Shown here piece after piece: positions 37,518-53,175 of a stretch of 64,000 bases of DNA. The translations under genes were made by a program, and so were the position numbers. The number at the start of each line of letters is the position of its first letter. Position 1 is the first letter of the stretch. The notes beneath the pieces are model-generated. The model ran no database searches. It was not told the DNA's origin and saw only the letters and a list, made by a program, of their open reading frames with translations. The DNA is from Gigantopelta aegis (lineage: Eukaryota; Mollusca; Gastropoda; Neomphalida; Peltospiridae), in assembly GCF_016097555.1 (NCBI RefSeq), contig NC_054704.1:32996554-33060553 (forward strand). The letters run 5' to 3'.

Positions 37518-40500
37518 CAGAGAAGCAGAGAGAGACAGAGAGAGGCAGAGAGAGAGAGACAGTGTTGTGTACCTGTGTGGCTTGTGGAATCTGTCCAGGT
37601 GAGAGCCTGTCTCCTCACTGATTGTACTCATCAGAGACCTGCCGACTGACATCAACACAACATGCATTCCATCACGCCTCTCCAGAAGTATCTGAAATTG
37701 AGATACAGGACAAGATATTACATAACGAAAATATCATATGAGATTTTTTTTAAATTTTGATTTTGATTAAACCACTGGGTTTAGATTCAAATCCCAACAT
37801 TGGCCACTGCAGTGTAGTGGTTAAGCCATGGTACTTAACCGTTTTAAGGGGAGATATATTTTTAAGCCACACCTCCTGTGGGTTAATTAATTTGACAAAA
37901 ATCACTGAAAAATAATATCAATAAAATTCTATTTTAATTCATAAAATAACAAAAAGAACAACTGTAAAGTAGTAAAAATAAATATATTATTTAACTATGT
38001 AGAATTTAAAACCATTTATGTACAGTTTATACATTGCTTTGTAAATAAAAATAGCCCAAAAATCACATGCAAATTTCATAGGTGCTGCCATTTTGTTTAT
38101 GTTATTACCAAGTAACGTTAACTCAATGTCATAAAGTAAATAAAATATCGCAATCTGCAAGAGTTATCATTCTTATTAATAAAATTATATTTCGTTAAAT
38201 TAATGACTGATAAAAACACTTTCATGCAATGCATAGTCTAAAAACATGTTTGATTTACAGCACTGCTAAAATGACACAGATGTCACTTTCCCTGTAAAGC
38301 AGTAAGCAATGTAAATGATGTTCTCCACATAAAAGGGTTACAGCTGGCAGATTCTGGATTCACACCCCCATACCAGTACCGGTCTTAATGATTCAATAGG
38401 TTGGTGTAAGGCTACAACAATGACTTATTTTAGTTTCTAACCATTAACCCGTGTCCTTGATAGCATGCTTGAACCTTAATTGTATATGAAATGTAGATGA
38501 TTCAAACTTACTTCATCAAATCACTTGGCACTTTAATTTTAACTGTCCATGACATAAATCTCATATGTAACCAGTCCATCCACAAAAATGAATACCTAAT
38601 TAACCACAGTTAAAGATCAGTGAGGAAATTTCTTTATTTGACAAACAAAAATACAAACTCTCACACAACAGACTATTCTGATGGTGATCAGTTTGTTGAG
38701 AGTTAAATGACTGTTGAAGGGTCATTCTCATTATGTGATTAGTGGCACCGACTTGTCGCATATGATCGAATTGTACTGAGAACACCTAAATCAGAACAAC
38801 CTTAGTCTTGTACGTTCTGATTTTTGTAGGGCCGACAAAGTGCATGCAACAAGACAGTGTGACTAATAACATAATGTTTGTTCGTTTTGTTTAACGACAC
38901 CATTAGATCACATTGATTTATCAATCATCGGCTAATGGATGTCAAATATCTGGTTATTCTGACATAGTATTAGAGAGGAAACCCACTATATTTTTCCATT
39001 AGTAGCAAGGGATCTTTTACATGCACCATCCCACAGACAGGATAGCACATACTATGGCTTTTGATACATCAGTCATAGTGCTGGAATGAGAAATAGCCCA
39101 ACTGACCCACTGATGGGGATCGATCCCAGACCGGTGCTTTATGCACATATTGAAACCTATAGTCTAGAATCAGTAATTAATCACAGCACTACCTCTATGA
39201 CGACCATATTCAAGTCCTCGTCCTCGAACTCTGACCGTGGTACGTTCTGACTGTACATGCTGTAACACTGCACTTGACCAAAGAGCAGCTCACAAGCCAG
39301 TCGGTAACACTGGTAGCTGTAGTAGTCTTGCGGCCTCCGTCTCGGGAACCGGGGCAGATAGTTGGACATGTCCGGTAGCAGGACCGCAGTCAGACGGGCA
39401 TCCTCTTTCTGTAAAGATAACACACCTGCAGTTAATGATTGGGTGAGAAATGTGTATGCATCATATCTGAATCAACTGCCAGACGCTCTTAAAAATGCCA
39501 CAAATCTTATATCGTTTAAAAAAAACTTCTTGAAACAAATTCGTTTATCCAGTACTTTTAATTATCCAGTTGGACTTTTTATCTCCACCCTCTTAAGCAT
39601 TTATAGTAACTCATATTTATTTGTTATTTTATTATTATCCTACCAATTGTTTTACTATGTTATTGTTTTAACCATGTCATTTTAATTATGTATTGCACTT
39701 TGAGCATACATCAGTGTGGAGTTTTGTTCTATATAAATTAACTTATTATCAAAACAATTGAAAAAGGAATATTTATAAGTAACATCACAAATAACAGTTT
39801 TAGTTACGGAAAATCTCCTTCAAAATACAAACTGAAACATAATTATTATGTCATAATTGTTTGCCTGAGATTCAACATTACCGGTAATTCAGTATCTATT
39901 TCCTGAGATACAATATTTATTTGTGAAAGTTATAAAGTGTGATGCTGAAATACCAAACCCAAGTATCATGTGCAGACTCCTTCCTAGTAACAAGGTAAAT
40001 TGGGGTTTTATAATCATTAAAGGAAAAAGTCAATACAAAACAGTCCATAAATTATACACTGACCATGTGCTTAGGTGGAGAGTCAAACTTGCTGTCTGTA
40101 ACAGCTGGTGCTGAGACTGTGGAAAACCATTCCATTATGGGCTTCACCTATAAATAATCAAGTGCATGTAAAAAAAAAAAAATCTTTATGGCAAAAATAA
40201 ATAATACAAACAATAATTTTTTGTAAAACATGACAATAAGAAGCAAATTTTGTAAATATTGGTGACGGTCTAGGACAAATGTTCAAACTTGAATCAGGAT
40301 TTTCATATTACTCCAACTGATTTTTAATACATTTTATTTATTAAAAAGACTTTTGGTGTACTATTAACATGGGTATAATGAGAATGAGTGTGTCAGGGAG
40401 TGTGAGCGAGGGAGTAGGTGAGAGAGCACACAAGTGGGTATAATGAGAATGAGTGTGTCAGAGAGTGTGAGCGAGGGAGTAGGTGAGAGAGCATGCAAGT

Positions 40501-43500
40501 GGGTATAATGAGAACGAGTGTGTCAGGGAGTGTGAGCGAGGGAGTAGGTGAGAGAGCACGCAAGTGGGTATAATGAGAATGAGTGTGTCAGAGAGTGTGA
40601 GCGAGGGAGTAGGTGAGAGAGCACGCAAGTGGGTATAATGAGAATGAGTGTGTCAGGGAGTGTGAGCGAGGGAGTAGGTGAGAGAGCACGCAAGTGGGTA
40701 TAATGAGAATGAGTGTCTCAGGGAGTGTAACAAGGGAGTAAGTGAGAAAGCAAGCGAGTGGGCAGATTTTGGTTGAGTGAGTGAGTGAGAGTCGGTGAGT
40801 GAGCATACATGAGCACGAGTGTTTGTGTGGGTAAGCAGTACCAAAACATTCAAAGAATTTTCACAAAATCTCCTGGATCATGTTCCCCCTGATTGAAACA
40901 AGCTAAATGTAGCTTGGAATCTTGTATGAATTTTTTTTTTTTAAGAAAACGAAAAGCAATATTAAAAATTCAATAAACGGCATTCATCAACATGTCTGAC
41001 TGTTACCTGTATGACCCCATGATAGTCAAGACGGACATAGCCACTGTTCTGACGTCTGCTGGTATCAGACACACAGCGATCTCTGTCCAGCCACCCAAGA
41101 CCTCGGAACACAACAACAGTTGGGAAACCCGTGATGTTATGTTCTTCACACAGACGAGAGTCACTCGAACAGTTAGCCATGTACAGCGACCCTCCATCTA
41201 AAACAAGGGAGTCAGTGTGTTAATCAGGCCATTTTGAACGTGATGCAGATTATTTTGAAATGGAAACAGGATAGTTTAATATCTGAGAAACAAATCTTAC
41301 CTATAAATGTGACAGCTCTGTGAAGATCTTTAAACACATTCCAACTCCTTCTGCAGCTTCCACAGTCAGCTATGATGAATACAACCTGAAGACAATACGT
41401 TTTGGTGGTTATTAGATTTTATATGGACAGATAGTGGCTGAGACACACACAACAGACAGACAGACAGACAATCACCCATACACAGAGTCAATCATCCATA
41501 CACATAGACCCACAGACAGAAAGACAGGCAGACAGCACACTGAGACAGATAGATGGATGGAAGGTCGGATCCGATGAATGGAATGTCAAACAGAATGACA
41601 GACATGAAAAATAAATAGAAACAGAAATTCACTTAGTTGATTTGTTAAAGATATTTATTTAAAAAAAAAAAGAAGATTCCACTACAAAATTCAAAACAAA
41701 ACTAACATATAATTTTGAATATTACTAGTTACCATGGCAATCTTGGTGATTTCTCCTGCCCACTTATGTGAGCTGCCAAACAAATGGCCGGTTACATGTG
41801 ACTTTTCTATGACACTGCTCCACGTTGCATGGGAAACAAGTGGAATACCATCAGATTTCGGTAACTTGTTGTCCACGTCAGCCCAGACCTGCTGAAATAC
41901 AAATAATATGCAATATCTTGAGATGATAAATAACATAAATCAAATACTGATTTCCCCCATGTATTATTCATTATTTCCCACTTATTTTTAATGTGTACTT
42001 TTTAATAGTACTTAAGACCTAAAAAAAATTCACCAATGATCAATCAAGTCAGTTTAAAAGTACATTACAAATTTTGAACTCACAAAAGTCTCTATTCTAT
42101 TGTGTAACTAGTGATAGCTGGATATTGTTAAACATGAATTCATTAACATTAAATGTCTAAACAGTGTAAATGGAAAGTAATGGTTTTCAATTAGATACTG
42201 GTACCCAAAACATCAAATTGGTTATGAATTCAGCTGTGAACAAGGAAATTTTCTACACAAACTGAGTACATAGCAAATATATTATACAGACTGAGTGCAT
42301 CTGAAAATTGTAGCTTGAAAATAAGTCACTCAATTTGTCCTGAATTGTTCTTTATTCAACTACACAATCATCATATTTTAATTCTTGTTAACATTTTGGT
42401 ATATGATTAAATATGGGCTATACTAAGCCTTTAAATTTCAATTAGGAACACAAAAATCAATAATTACGAGAAAACAATTTCATACATGAGTAAATGTAAC
42501 ATAATGTGCAAAGTGTATATATCACAAATAAAAAAGTTTGATTACATTATGGTAGTTTTTCTTTTTCTTTAATTTTTGCTGTTTCCTCCTCCGTTCTCTT
42601 GGATTGTTGTCTGTCTGGTTGTGGTAAGACTCGGAACATTTTGAACCAAACGGTCCCTCAAACAGCTCACAGCCCTAGTCACAAAAGAAAGACGGAAAGC
42701 AACTAATAAATATTTATGATAATTAAGGATGATAACCTACACTAATTATATTTTCTTTCAATTCCACCTTTTTTCACCCATTTCCAAAACCACTGAGGTA
42801 TATTTGTTTTCATGTTTTTACAAATATATTTTTCTTATTACTGTCTTCACATCACCTGTTTTATAACTTAATATGTTGTCCATTGCTAAATCCCAGTCCC
42901 ACTGAATCCCATCATTGTCAAATACAGATTTATTACCACAGCAGACACTCATGACCTGGCAAATAAAAATCATAATTTCTCACCGAGAAATGATCATGCT
43001 TTGGTGTAACGTACAATACTATTGGACAATTTGGCACTTAAAAAACAGTAAGTATATCGGTTCTAAATATCATCACAATTTGGCTAACATACACAATGAT
43101 GTCACATAGTTTAAAGGGTCTGCATTTACGCCTCTCAGTTTTTATTGTTTTAATACAATTCATTACAGGTTTTTTCAGCAGACAGAACTTAAAACAACTT
43201 TGGCTTTTGAAAATTATCTCTGATCATGAAAAACCCCAAAGTTTAAGCAATTTTCAAAATAGTGTGTAAAGTTATTTACATCATTTATATATTATGTGCA
43301 TGTATGCATGCACATAATATATAGATATTGAAAATGAAATATTTTTAGAGAGAGAGAAACGCTGAGGTAATATGTAAAATAAAAAAGTTGGCATCAGTTA
43401 TTGTAAAATGTATGGCCCTTTTGAAATAATGTAATTTGTATCTCGCCAAAGCTTGCGACAAGTGAAATACTTTTATTTGAGACCTAAATTTGATAATAAT

Positions 43501-46500
43501 TGGTAACATGTTTATTATCCTCTATGTATGTAACCGTGTTAACGAACATAGTGGTTGTGCCATCATGGTTTAAGTACCATTCATTTTTCAATATCAGCTC
43601 CAAGACTGACCAAGTTCACAAAATCATCAACTATTAATATAGACTGTGTCTATTTCCACCTAATTCAACTTTTTTTGCTTTGGGATAAATGCTCAATCAT
43701 ATCCAAGCAAACAGTTAGAGGAAGGACACAGTGCATTATTGAATTAAAAACAAATAAAACCTTTTCTGGTAGTCCATACGGTTCATAGATGACTGTTTCC
43801 TCTGCAGTGTTGTAAATATTGAAACCAGCTGTCTTCAGTGCTAAATAAACTTCATATGGACTAGGTCGTGATGTGGGTACCACAGTCTGATTAATTTGTT
43901 TCATCACGTTATCTGAAAGTAGGAGTTCAAGTACAAAAAACCCAGATATGATTTTACTCAAATTCAGCATCTTTCTGCATACAATTCCATTTCAAAAACG
44001 AAAAATAAAACTACCGGTAGGGCATTCTTTTGTTCTAAATTTGAAATCAAACATCCCCAATATACAAATGTCAAAATTTCCAAACTCTTATTATAACTTT
44101 CAGATATTTTGAAAGTTCCCAATTATATGTGAAATGATGCAAAATTAAAATTAATGATGAGTAACTTTAAAAGAAAAAATACCCCATATAATTAAATGAG
44201 AAATGAATGACAAACCTCTTTGAAAGAGCATTATAAATGGTGGGTATCCTGCTTCGTCTGAGGTAACATGTCTATAAACCACTGAAAGTAAATAACAACA
44301 TAAGCATTAGCTGCACAAAATACCCGTCCCCACCAGCTGACCATTTCCCATCCAAAAACAAAACAATTCAAAATATCAATGAGGTTATTTTTCTAAAAAT
44401 ATGTTTAATTGTAAAAAAAATCACTTCACTAAATAAGAATAAAATAAACAGATCAAATATTCAAAATATGTCCACAAATGGGACTTCAAAGAACTGACAT
44501 AAAATTAATTTTGTTATTAAATTATTTAGGTACTGATCCAAGTTATTAGCAGTATGAAATATTTTCAGCTATTACCATTTTTTACTGTTAAATTACACAT
44601 GGTTTCAGTTATCAATTTTGGCAAATTCAACATGAGTCTGATCGTCATGGTGTTTGAAGTAGCTCAAAATGCATTTTGTATAAAACAATTCACTTCAATT
44701 CAATTCATTTTATTGCACAATGCCAAACAAATTGGTGTTAGCAGAAAAGCTAGTACCTTGAAACAGATTCCAAAATATATAAACGTACCACAGGTGTTAA
44801 ACAGCTAACCATAAACGTAAAAGTTACTGGTGAAACAGAAAAGCTAGTGCCTTGAAACAGATTCCAAATATATAAACGTACCACGGGTGTTAAACAGCTA
44901 ACCATAAACGTAAAAGTTACTGGTGAAACAGAAAAGCTAGTACCTTGAAACAGATTCCAAAATATATAAACGTACCACGGGTGTTAAACAGCTAACCATA
45001 AACTTAAAAGTTACTGGTGAAACAGAAAAGCTAGTGCCTTGAAACAGATTCCAAAATATATAAACGTACCACGGGTGTTAAACAGCTAACCATAAACTTA
45101 AAAGTTACTGGTGAAACAGAAAAGCTAGTGCCTTGAAACAGATTCCAAAATATATAAACGTACCACGGGTGTTAAACAGCTAACCATAAACTTAAAAGTT
45201 ACTGGTGAAACAGAAAAGCTAGTGCCTTGAAACAGATTCCAAAATATATAAACGTACCACGGGTGTTAAACAGCTAACCATAAACTTAAAAGTTACTGGT
45301 GAAACAGAAAAGCTAGTGCCTTGAAACAGATTCCAAAATATATAAACGTACCACGGGTGTTAAACAGCTAACCATAAACTTAAAAGTTACTGGTGAAACA
45401 GAAAAGCTAGTGCCTTGAAACAGATTCCAAAATATATAAACGTACCACGGGTGTTAAACAGCTAACCATAAACTTAAAAGTTACTGGTGAAACAGAAAAG
45501 CTAGTGCCTTGAAACAGATTCCAAAATATATAAACGTACCACGGGTGTTAAACAGCTAACCATAAACTTAAAAGTTACTGGTGAAACAGAAAAGCTAGTG
45601 CCTTGAAACAGATTCCAAAATATATAAACGTACCACGGGTGTTAAACAGCTAACCATAAACTTAAAAGTTACTGGTGAAACAGAAAAGCTAGTGCCTTGA
45701 AACAGATTCCAAAATATATAAACGTACCACGGGTGTTAAACAGCTAACCATAAACTTAAAAGTTACTGGTGAAACAGAAAAGCTAGTGCCTTGAAACAGA
45801 TTCCAAAATATATAAACGTACCACGGGTGTTAAACAGCTAACCATAAACGTAAAAGTTACTGGTGAAACAGAAAAGCTAGTGCCTTGAAACAGATTCTAA
45901 AATATATAAACGTACCACGGGTGTTAAATAGCTAACCATAAACTTAAAAGTTACTGGTGAAACAGAAAAGCTAGTGCCTTGAAACAGATTCCAAAATATA
46001 TAAACGTACCACGGGTGTTAAACAGCTAACCATAAACGTAAAAGTTACTGGTGAAACAGAAAAGCTAGTGCCTTGAAACAGATTCTAAAATATATAAACG
46101 TACCACGGGTGTTAAATAGCTAACCATAAACTTAAAAGTTACTGGTGAAACAGAAAAGCTAGTGCCTTGAAACAGATTCCAAAATATATAAACGTACCAC
46201 GGGTGTTAAACAGCTAACCATATACGTAAAAGTTACTGGTGAAACAGAAAAGCTAGTGCCTTGAAACAGATTCTAAAATATATAAACGTACCACGGGTGT
46301 TAAACAGCTAACCATAAACGTAAAAGTTACTGGTGAAACAGAAAAGCTAGTGCCTTGAAACAGATTCTAAAATATATAAACGTACCACGGGTGTTAAACA
46401 GCTAACCATAAACTTAAAAGTTACTGGTGAAACAGAAAAGGTAGTGCCTTGAGGACCAAGCGGCAGTGACTTTATTCAATGTGAATGACAAAAAGATGCC

Positions 46501-49500
46501 TCAGATTACTTCAGAAAATGTTTCATTAATATCGATTTTTCTTTTGTCTTTAACTCCATGATTACCTTTAGAAGTTTTTTTAAAAGATAGATCCGAGTAC
46601 AAAGCCAAATAATACATTTCACTTAATCTTATTTTTCAGCATTATTTCTCTTCCAAGCCATCATACCACGTTTTTCAGAAAAAACATCAACTAGTCCATA
46701 TCTCAGACTGACGCCCATTGCTTCAAACTCATCAACAGTTTGCTGAAAGAACTTCAGGAAAGACTTTACTTGAGGAGCCCAAAAGGCAAAAAATCCTATC
46801 AAGAATGGGACATAATTAATGGATTCTGGATCTAGGACCAACTCTTCAAATGTGGCCTGAAAATTAAAAAAAAAAAAGCAATCAGTTAATGTGCATATAA
46901 AAAAAAGATTTTAGTTTGAAATAATTAAATACTGAACCAAAAGAGATCAAATACATTAATAGCATATCTATGTATGAAAACTTATTAAATGTTTTATTAA
47001 AGGATTGGAATGTTATATAGTATATAATAACAGTCTGTATTGAAACTAAAAAGGTAGAAACTGTCGAAACAAATATGTCTTAAAAAAATACACAAAATTG
47101 TTTAAATTTACATGTTTTAATAAATGTATTAAAACAATACAATATAATAAATATCAAAGAAAGACTGAGCATAACAACCCACATTTATCAGCAGGAAATA
47201 CAGCAACAGATGTTAGATCAAACAGATATATACTTGAAGACATGCTCACCAGAGTGAAATGGGTTACTGGAATTGTTCTTGACAGTATATAAACCTCAAT
47301 ATTTTCTCTACATTCCTTTGGACCAAACAACTTTATAAGTGTAGAATCTGTTAAAATAATCATAAATATCTTTATTATTATAATGATTATAAAGATAATA
47401 AAACATAAAGTTGAGTTTTAAAACATTTTTTTTAACATATGAGACATATCAACAGTTATTTCAGAACTGTAAATGTGTATGGTTATATAATATAACAAAT
47501 TCTGTGCTGAAATCCAATTAAATTTCACAACAGAAGTAATAGTAGAACATTTAGTAATAACATATAATTAGTCATGCCTGTTTAGCAACTAGAGCTCTTT
47601 TATGTCATGCGTCCTATAAAAACAGTACATCTCACATGTGTGACTGAATGATTGATTCTTTTATCTGTATGATGGAAAGGAATGAATAAGGGATCACACC
47701 AACACTAGCATAAAAGAATGACTACAACCAAACTATCGTCCATAGTGTCAGGACATTAACCATATTACAGACATTCAATCTCATATTACATGAATCAGCT
47801 CATTTTCACTTTAGGTCTTTGACCTAACTTCAAAAATTTTATTCCAAACTCCGCCCACCTCAAACTTACCGACACTGTAACGCTAATAGTGACTGACATT
47901 TGGTTTACAATACCAGGTGTTCCCATATTTCTTTCTCTTAGTATAGTATACATCTAGCAAAACATTTAACAAAAGTACTTACCTCCTTCCTCAACAACAG
48001 CAATGGATGGAATTACTGTCACACCAAGCCTGTCTTGTAATTTTCTGCAATGAAACAAAATTAAATGAACATCAATACATACATAGTACTTTCTAGAACG
48101 ACCACAAATTCCTTGTATTTCTAAAATGACTGTATATTTTTTTATTATGTCATTTGTGCTAACAAAAGGAATTAAATAATAAATTTATCATAATTTGAAA
48201 CTCATCACTCACTTGGATTCCGGTGCATGTGGATGTACTACTAATGTCTTCAAGTGGATTTCACTATTATCAGCAATCTGAAGTTCAATAAAGTTTAAAA
48301 ACACTGTTAGAACTTTGATTTGTTAAGAATGAAATAACAAACTCTTTCAGGACAAAATAGATATAAATACAGTGATGAATGAATGAATGAATGTTTTAAC
48401 GACACCCCAGCACAAAAATACACATCGGCTATTGGGTGTCAAACAAAGGTACCGGTAAGTACATGAATATGATTATTTTCCTTAAAAATAAAACGTATTC
48501 TAAAATTATGTAAAACGACAGTGTAAAGTGCTGTGAGGAAAGTATGATGGATGGGCCACCCGCCTCGGTGATGTCGTGGTTAAGCCATTGAGCATAAGGC
48601 TGGTAGGTACTGGGTTCGCAGCCCGATACCAGTGTTCACCAAGAGTGAGCTTTAACAACTCAATGGGTAGGTGTAAGACCACTACACCTTCTTCCCTCTC
48701 ACTAACCGCAAACAACAAACCCTCTGTCCTGGACAGACAGCTCATACAGCAGAGGTGTGTACCTAGGACAGCGTGTTTGAACCTTAATTGAATATAACCA
48801 CACACAAAAAATAAGACTATGGATGGGCTTAGGGTCAAAGGATGGATGGATGGATGGATGGATGGATGGATGGATGGATGGATTTATGGAATGGCTGACA
48901 GGAAACAACAGAAAAAAATATCAACAGATTAATGGACATAGAAGAATGTTCATGTATGAAGATGACTTATAAAGAAGTCTTCATATTTCAAACAGTTCAA
49001 CCCTCACCCCATGAGAACCATTATGCCGTACCACATATTTTAGACATCTTCCTTCAAATTTTTTGAACAGGTCTAAAATAACTGGGACTGGTGGAACAGT
49101 AAAATAAATCATGGATATTACTAATGATCATAATCTTAATTGTGGCACGAATGTTTTACTCTGCTGAGCATTGCTGCTTCTTCTTCTTATATTATTTCCG
49201 TGCTTATATTCGATTAAGGTTCAAGCATGCTGTCCTGGGCACACACCTCAGTTGTTAGTAGTTATTGGTTAGTTGTAGAGAAGAGGGTGTAGTGGTCTTA
49301 TACCTATCCACTGAGTTGTTAAAACTCGCTCTGGGTGGGTGCCAGTACCGGGTTGCAAACCCTGTACCTACCAGCCTGTAGTCCGATGACATAACTACGA
49401 CACCACCGAGGTTAAAACTCGCTCTGGTTGGGTGCCAGTACCGGGTTTCAAACCCTGTACCTACCAGCCTGTAGTCCGATGACATAACTACGACACCGCC

Positions 49501-51450
49501 AAGGTTAAAACTCGCTCTGGGTGGGTGCCAGTACCGGGTTTCAAACCCTGTACCTACCAGCCTGTAGTCCGATGACATAACTACGACACCACCGAGGTTA
49601 AAACTCGCTCTGGGTGGGTGCCAGTACCGGGTTGCAAACCCTGTACCTACCAGCCTGTAGTCCGATGACATAACTACGACACCACTGAGGTTAAAACTCG
49701 CTCTGGGTGGGTGCCAGTACCGGGTTTCAAACCCTGTACCTACCAGCCTGTAGTCTGATGACATAACTACGACACCACCGAGGATAAAACTCGCTCTGGG
49801 TGGGTGCCAGTACTGGGTTTCAAACCCTGTACCTACCAGCCTGTAGTCCGATGACATAACTACGACACCACCGAGGTTAAAACTCGCTCTGGGTGGGTTC
49901 CAGTACCGGGTTGCAAACCCTGTACCTACCAGCCTGTAGTCCGATGACATAACTACGACACCACTGAGGTTAAAACTCGCTCTGGGTGGGTGCCAGTACC
50001 GGGCTGCAAACCCAGTACCTACCAGCCTGTAGTCTGATGACATAACTACGACACCACCGAGGTTAAAACTCGCTCTGGGTGGGTGCCAGTACCGGGTTGC
50101 AAACCCTGTACCTACCAGCCTGTAGTCCGATGACATAACTACGACACCACCGAGGTTAAAACTCGCTCTGGGTGGGTGCCAGTACCGGGTTGCAAACCCT
50201 GTACCTACCAGCCTTATGTCCGATGACATAACTACGACACGACCGAGGTTAAAACTCGCTCTGGGTGGGTGCCAGTACCGGGTTTCAAACCCTGTACCTA
50301 CCAGCCTGTAGTCCGATGACATAACTACGACACCACTGAGGTTAAAACTCGCTCTGGGTGGGTGCCAGTACCGGGTTGCAAACCCTGTACCTACCAGCCT
50401 GTAGTCTGATGACATAACTACGACACCACCGAGGTTAAAACTCGCTCTGGGTGGGTGCCAGTACCGGGTTGCAAACCCTGTACCTACCAGCTTGTAGTCC
50501 GATGACATAACTACGACACCACCGAGGTTAAAACACGCTCTGGGTGGGTGCCAGTACCGGGTTGCAAACCCTGTACCTACCAGCCTGTAGTCCAATGACA
50601 TAACTACGACACCACCGAGGTTAAAACTCGCTCTGGGTGGGTGCCAGTACCGGGTTGCAAACCCTGTACCTACCAGCCTGTAGTCCGATGACATAACTAC
50701 GACACCACTGAGGTTAAAACTCGCTCTGGGTGGGTGCCAGTACCGGGTTGCAAACCCTGTACCTACCAGCCTGTAGTCTGATGACATAACTACGACACCA
50801 CTGAGGTTAAAACTCGCTCTGGGTGGGTGCCAGTACCGGGTTGCAAACCCTGTACCTACCAGCCTGTAGTCTGATGACATAACTACGACACCACTGAGGT
50901 CAATGCACTGCTGCTATAGAGCTCCTTGTGGGTTTCTGTCTATCTAAACAAAATGAGGACTTTTTGTACTTTTTAATAGCATTTTAGACTATAAGTATGT
51001 AAATAAATAAAATAATTTAAAAACTTGCCTGATATAGAAGATCTTGTATTTTCTGTAAAACATGAATGTCTGGAAACCCAACCACAGTGAAGATGTGTGA
51101 ACTGATCGCTTTCTCCAGTATGTCCAGTGTCACGTCAGTCTTTTGACCTCCATGTTTTTTAAGCTTTAAGACAATTACCATAAATTAAAATAAAATAAAA
51201 CACAAATATAGTGCTTTACTTACTCTTATCCTACTCTCCCAAAAAATTCAAATCAAATATAAATGCATGAAACTGTAAATAGTATCTTTACATTCAAATG
51301 TCACAATTTAAATGTTTATTTTGTCTACTTTTCTGTTTCCTGCTTTTGCAATACTGTGAACAGTATTTTTTAGAATTTGTAGATTTTCTGTTGATTTTTA
51401 GTTTAACTTCAAACTTATAGTAATATGAAGACAATTTTTTATATAAATAA

Positions 51451-51508
<58 letters not shown>

Positions 51509-53080
51509 AAAACATATAGATATATAATAAAATTGTATTTAAACAATACATTTATAAGAAAAACAATGTTGCAGACAAACTAGGCAAAAATTAATGATAG
51601 CAATTTCAAATGTTTGTGTTTGCAATGTTTTCAATAAACATTACTTTAAACTATATTGTATTTCTGTCAGTCTCTACTTACTAGATTCTTGTACCATCTG
51701 CTCAGTTGTGTTCTTGTAGGTTTCCCTGTGTAGTCATAGAAGATTGTCTCCCCTAAATAGCATCTCAAGGTTGGAAAAGTCACAGGCTTTATAACAAATG
51801 ATGATGAATCCTAAAATTAAATAATGTTTTTAATATTAAAAACCGAAATTAAAGAAATCTTTGTGAAGCAGCCACCAAAAGGGGTATTAAAAGGTCATGT
51901 CCTCAAAGACAGGCAATTAAAAGGTTGTTTTGTTTCATCAACACCACTAGAGCACATTGATTTATTAATAATCGGCTATTGTAATTTTGACATATAGTCT
52001 TAGAGAGCAAGGGATCTTTTATATGTACCATCCCATAGACAGGATAGAAAATACCACAGCCTTTGAACGAGAAATAGTTGAATCAATTGATCCCAGGCAG
52101 ACCGCACATCAAGTGAGCATTTTACCACTGGGCTACGTCCAGCCCCTTAAAGACAGGTAGCTGATTTAGGTGAAAGCATGAGCAGGTTTGACTACAAATA
52201 TGTTAATGAAAAGACAAATTATGATAAAGGACTCTTTTAAGTTATAACGATTAAGACGGATACTTGCATATTGCTTTGTAAACATAAAATAAATCATTTA
52301 AATGTTGTTCTAATATAATATCTCAAAATCATCATACAAAATTCATAATTAAACTATATAATTATATGGCCATTCAATACAGTCAAGCACAATTTATATA
52401 CCTGTACAACAGCATAAGAGCCCAGTTCCCAAGGAATGGAGGTTTGTTCTTTCCACATTTTAAACAACACATTTTCTAACTTAGAACCAGTTTCTGCAAA
52501 ATAACAATGGAAGTTAAATTACCATGCATATACCATTTTCTATTAAAGTCCAATTATAACACACAGGCACACACCCTGGTTCATGTATTACTTAACTTGT
52601 ACAATTGGCACTCTTTATCTTCCCTGTTTGCATATTTTAAAAATATGTGTATGTTCATACTGTATAAATGGTATTACTATGCATCACATTAAGGGTAATA
52701 TAATTTATATAACCTACATGTATGACTCATCTGGGGTGTTTTTTCTAAATAAGTATAACTGTCTGAACACTGATATACATTGTATTTATATAATATATAT
52801 AATAATTTATATAATATTAATTTAGTCTCTTAAAAAAATCAGTTAAAAATAAGAAGTACATGTGAATATAAAGCTGTAAAATTATTACTAAGACTTGCCT
52901 GGTTCTCTAAGAAGAATGCATATTGGAAGTTGTCTGGACACTGAAATATGTCTGAGTAATATATGTGAGGGAAAGTCCTTAAACAGCGGTTTGTATGCTG
53001 CAAAACAATGTTTAAAAAATAACACACAAACATATATATATATATATACATACATACATACATACATACATAAATACAGA

Positions 53081-53175
<95 letters not shown>

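Noticed and set aside
37410..37667. Ser/Leu-rich frames on the minus strand
   Set aside because: They are exon 18 of the thioredoxin-fold gene read into the adjacent (GA)n microsatellite beyond its donor.
49255..50880. 541-codon open frame on the minus strand
   Set aside because: It is a translation of the 93-bp satellite; unit length divisible by three and no stop in the unit explain it. No start context, domain or splice evidence.
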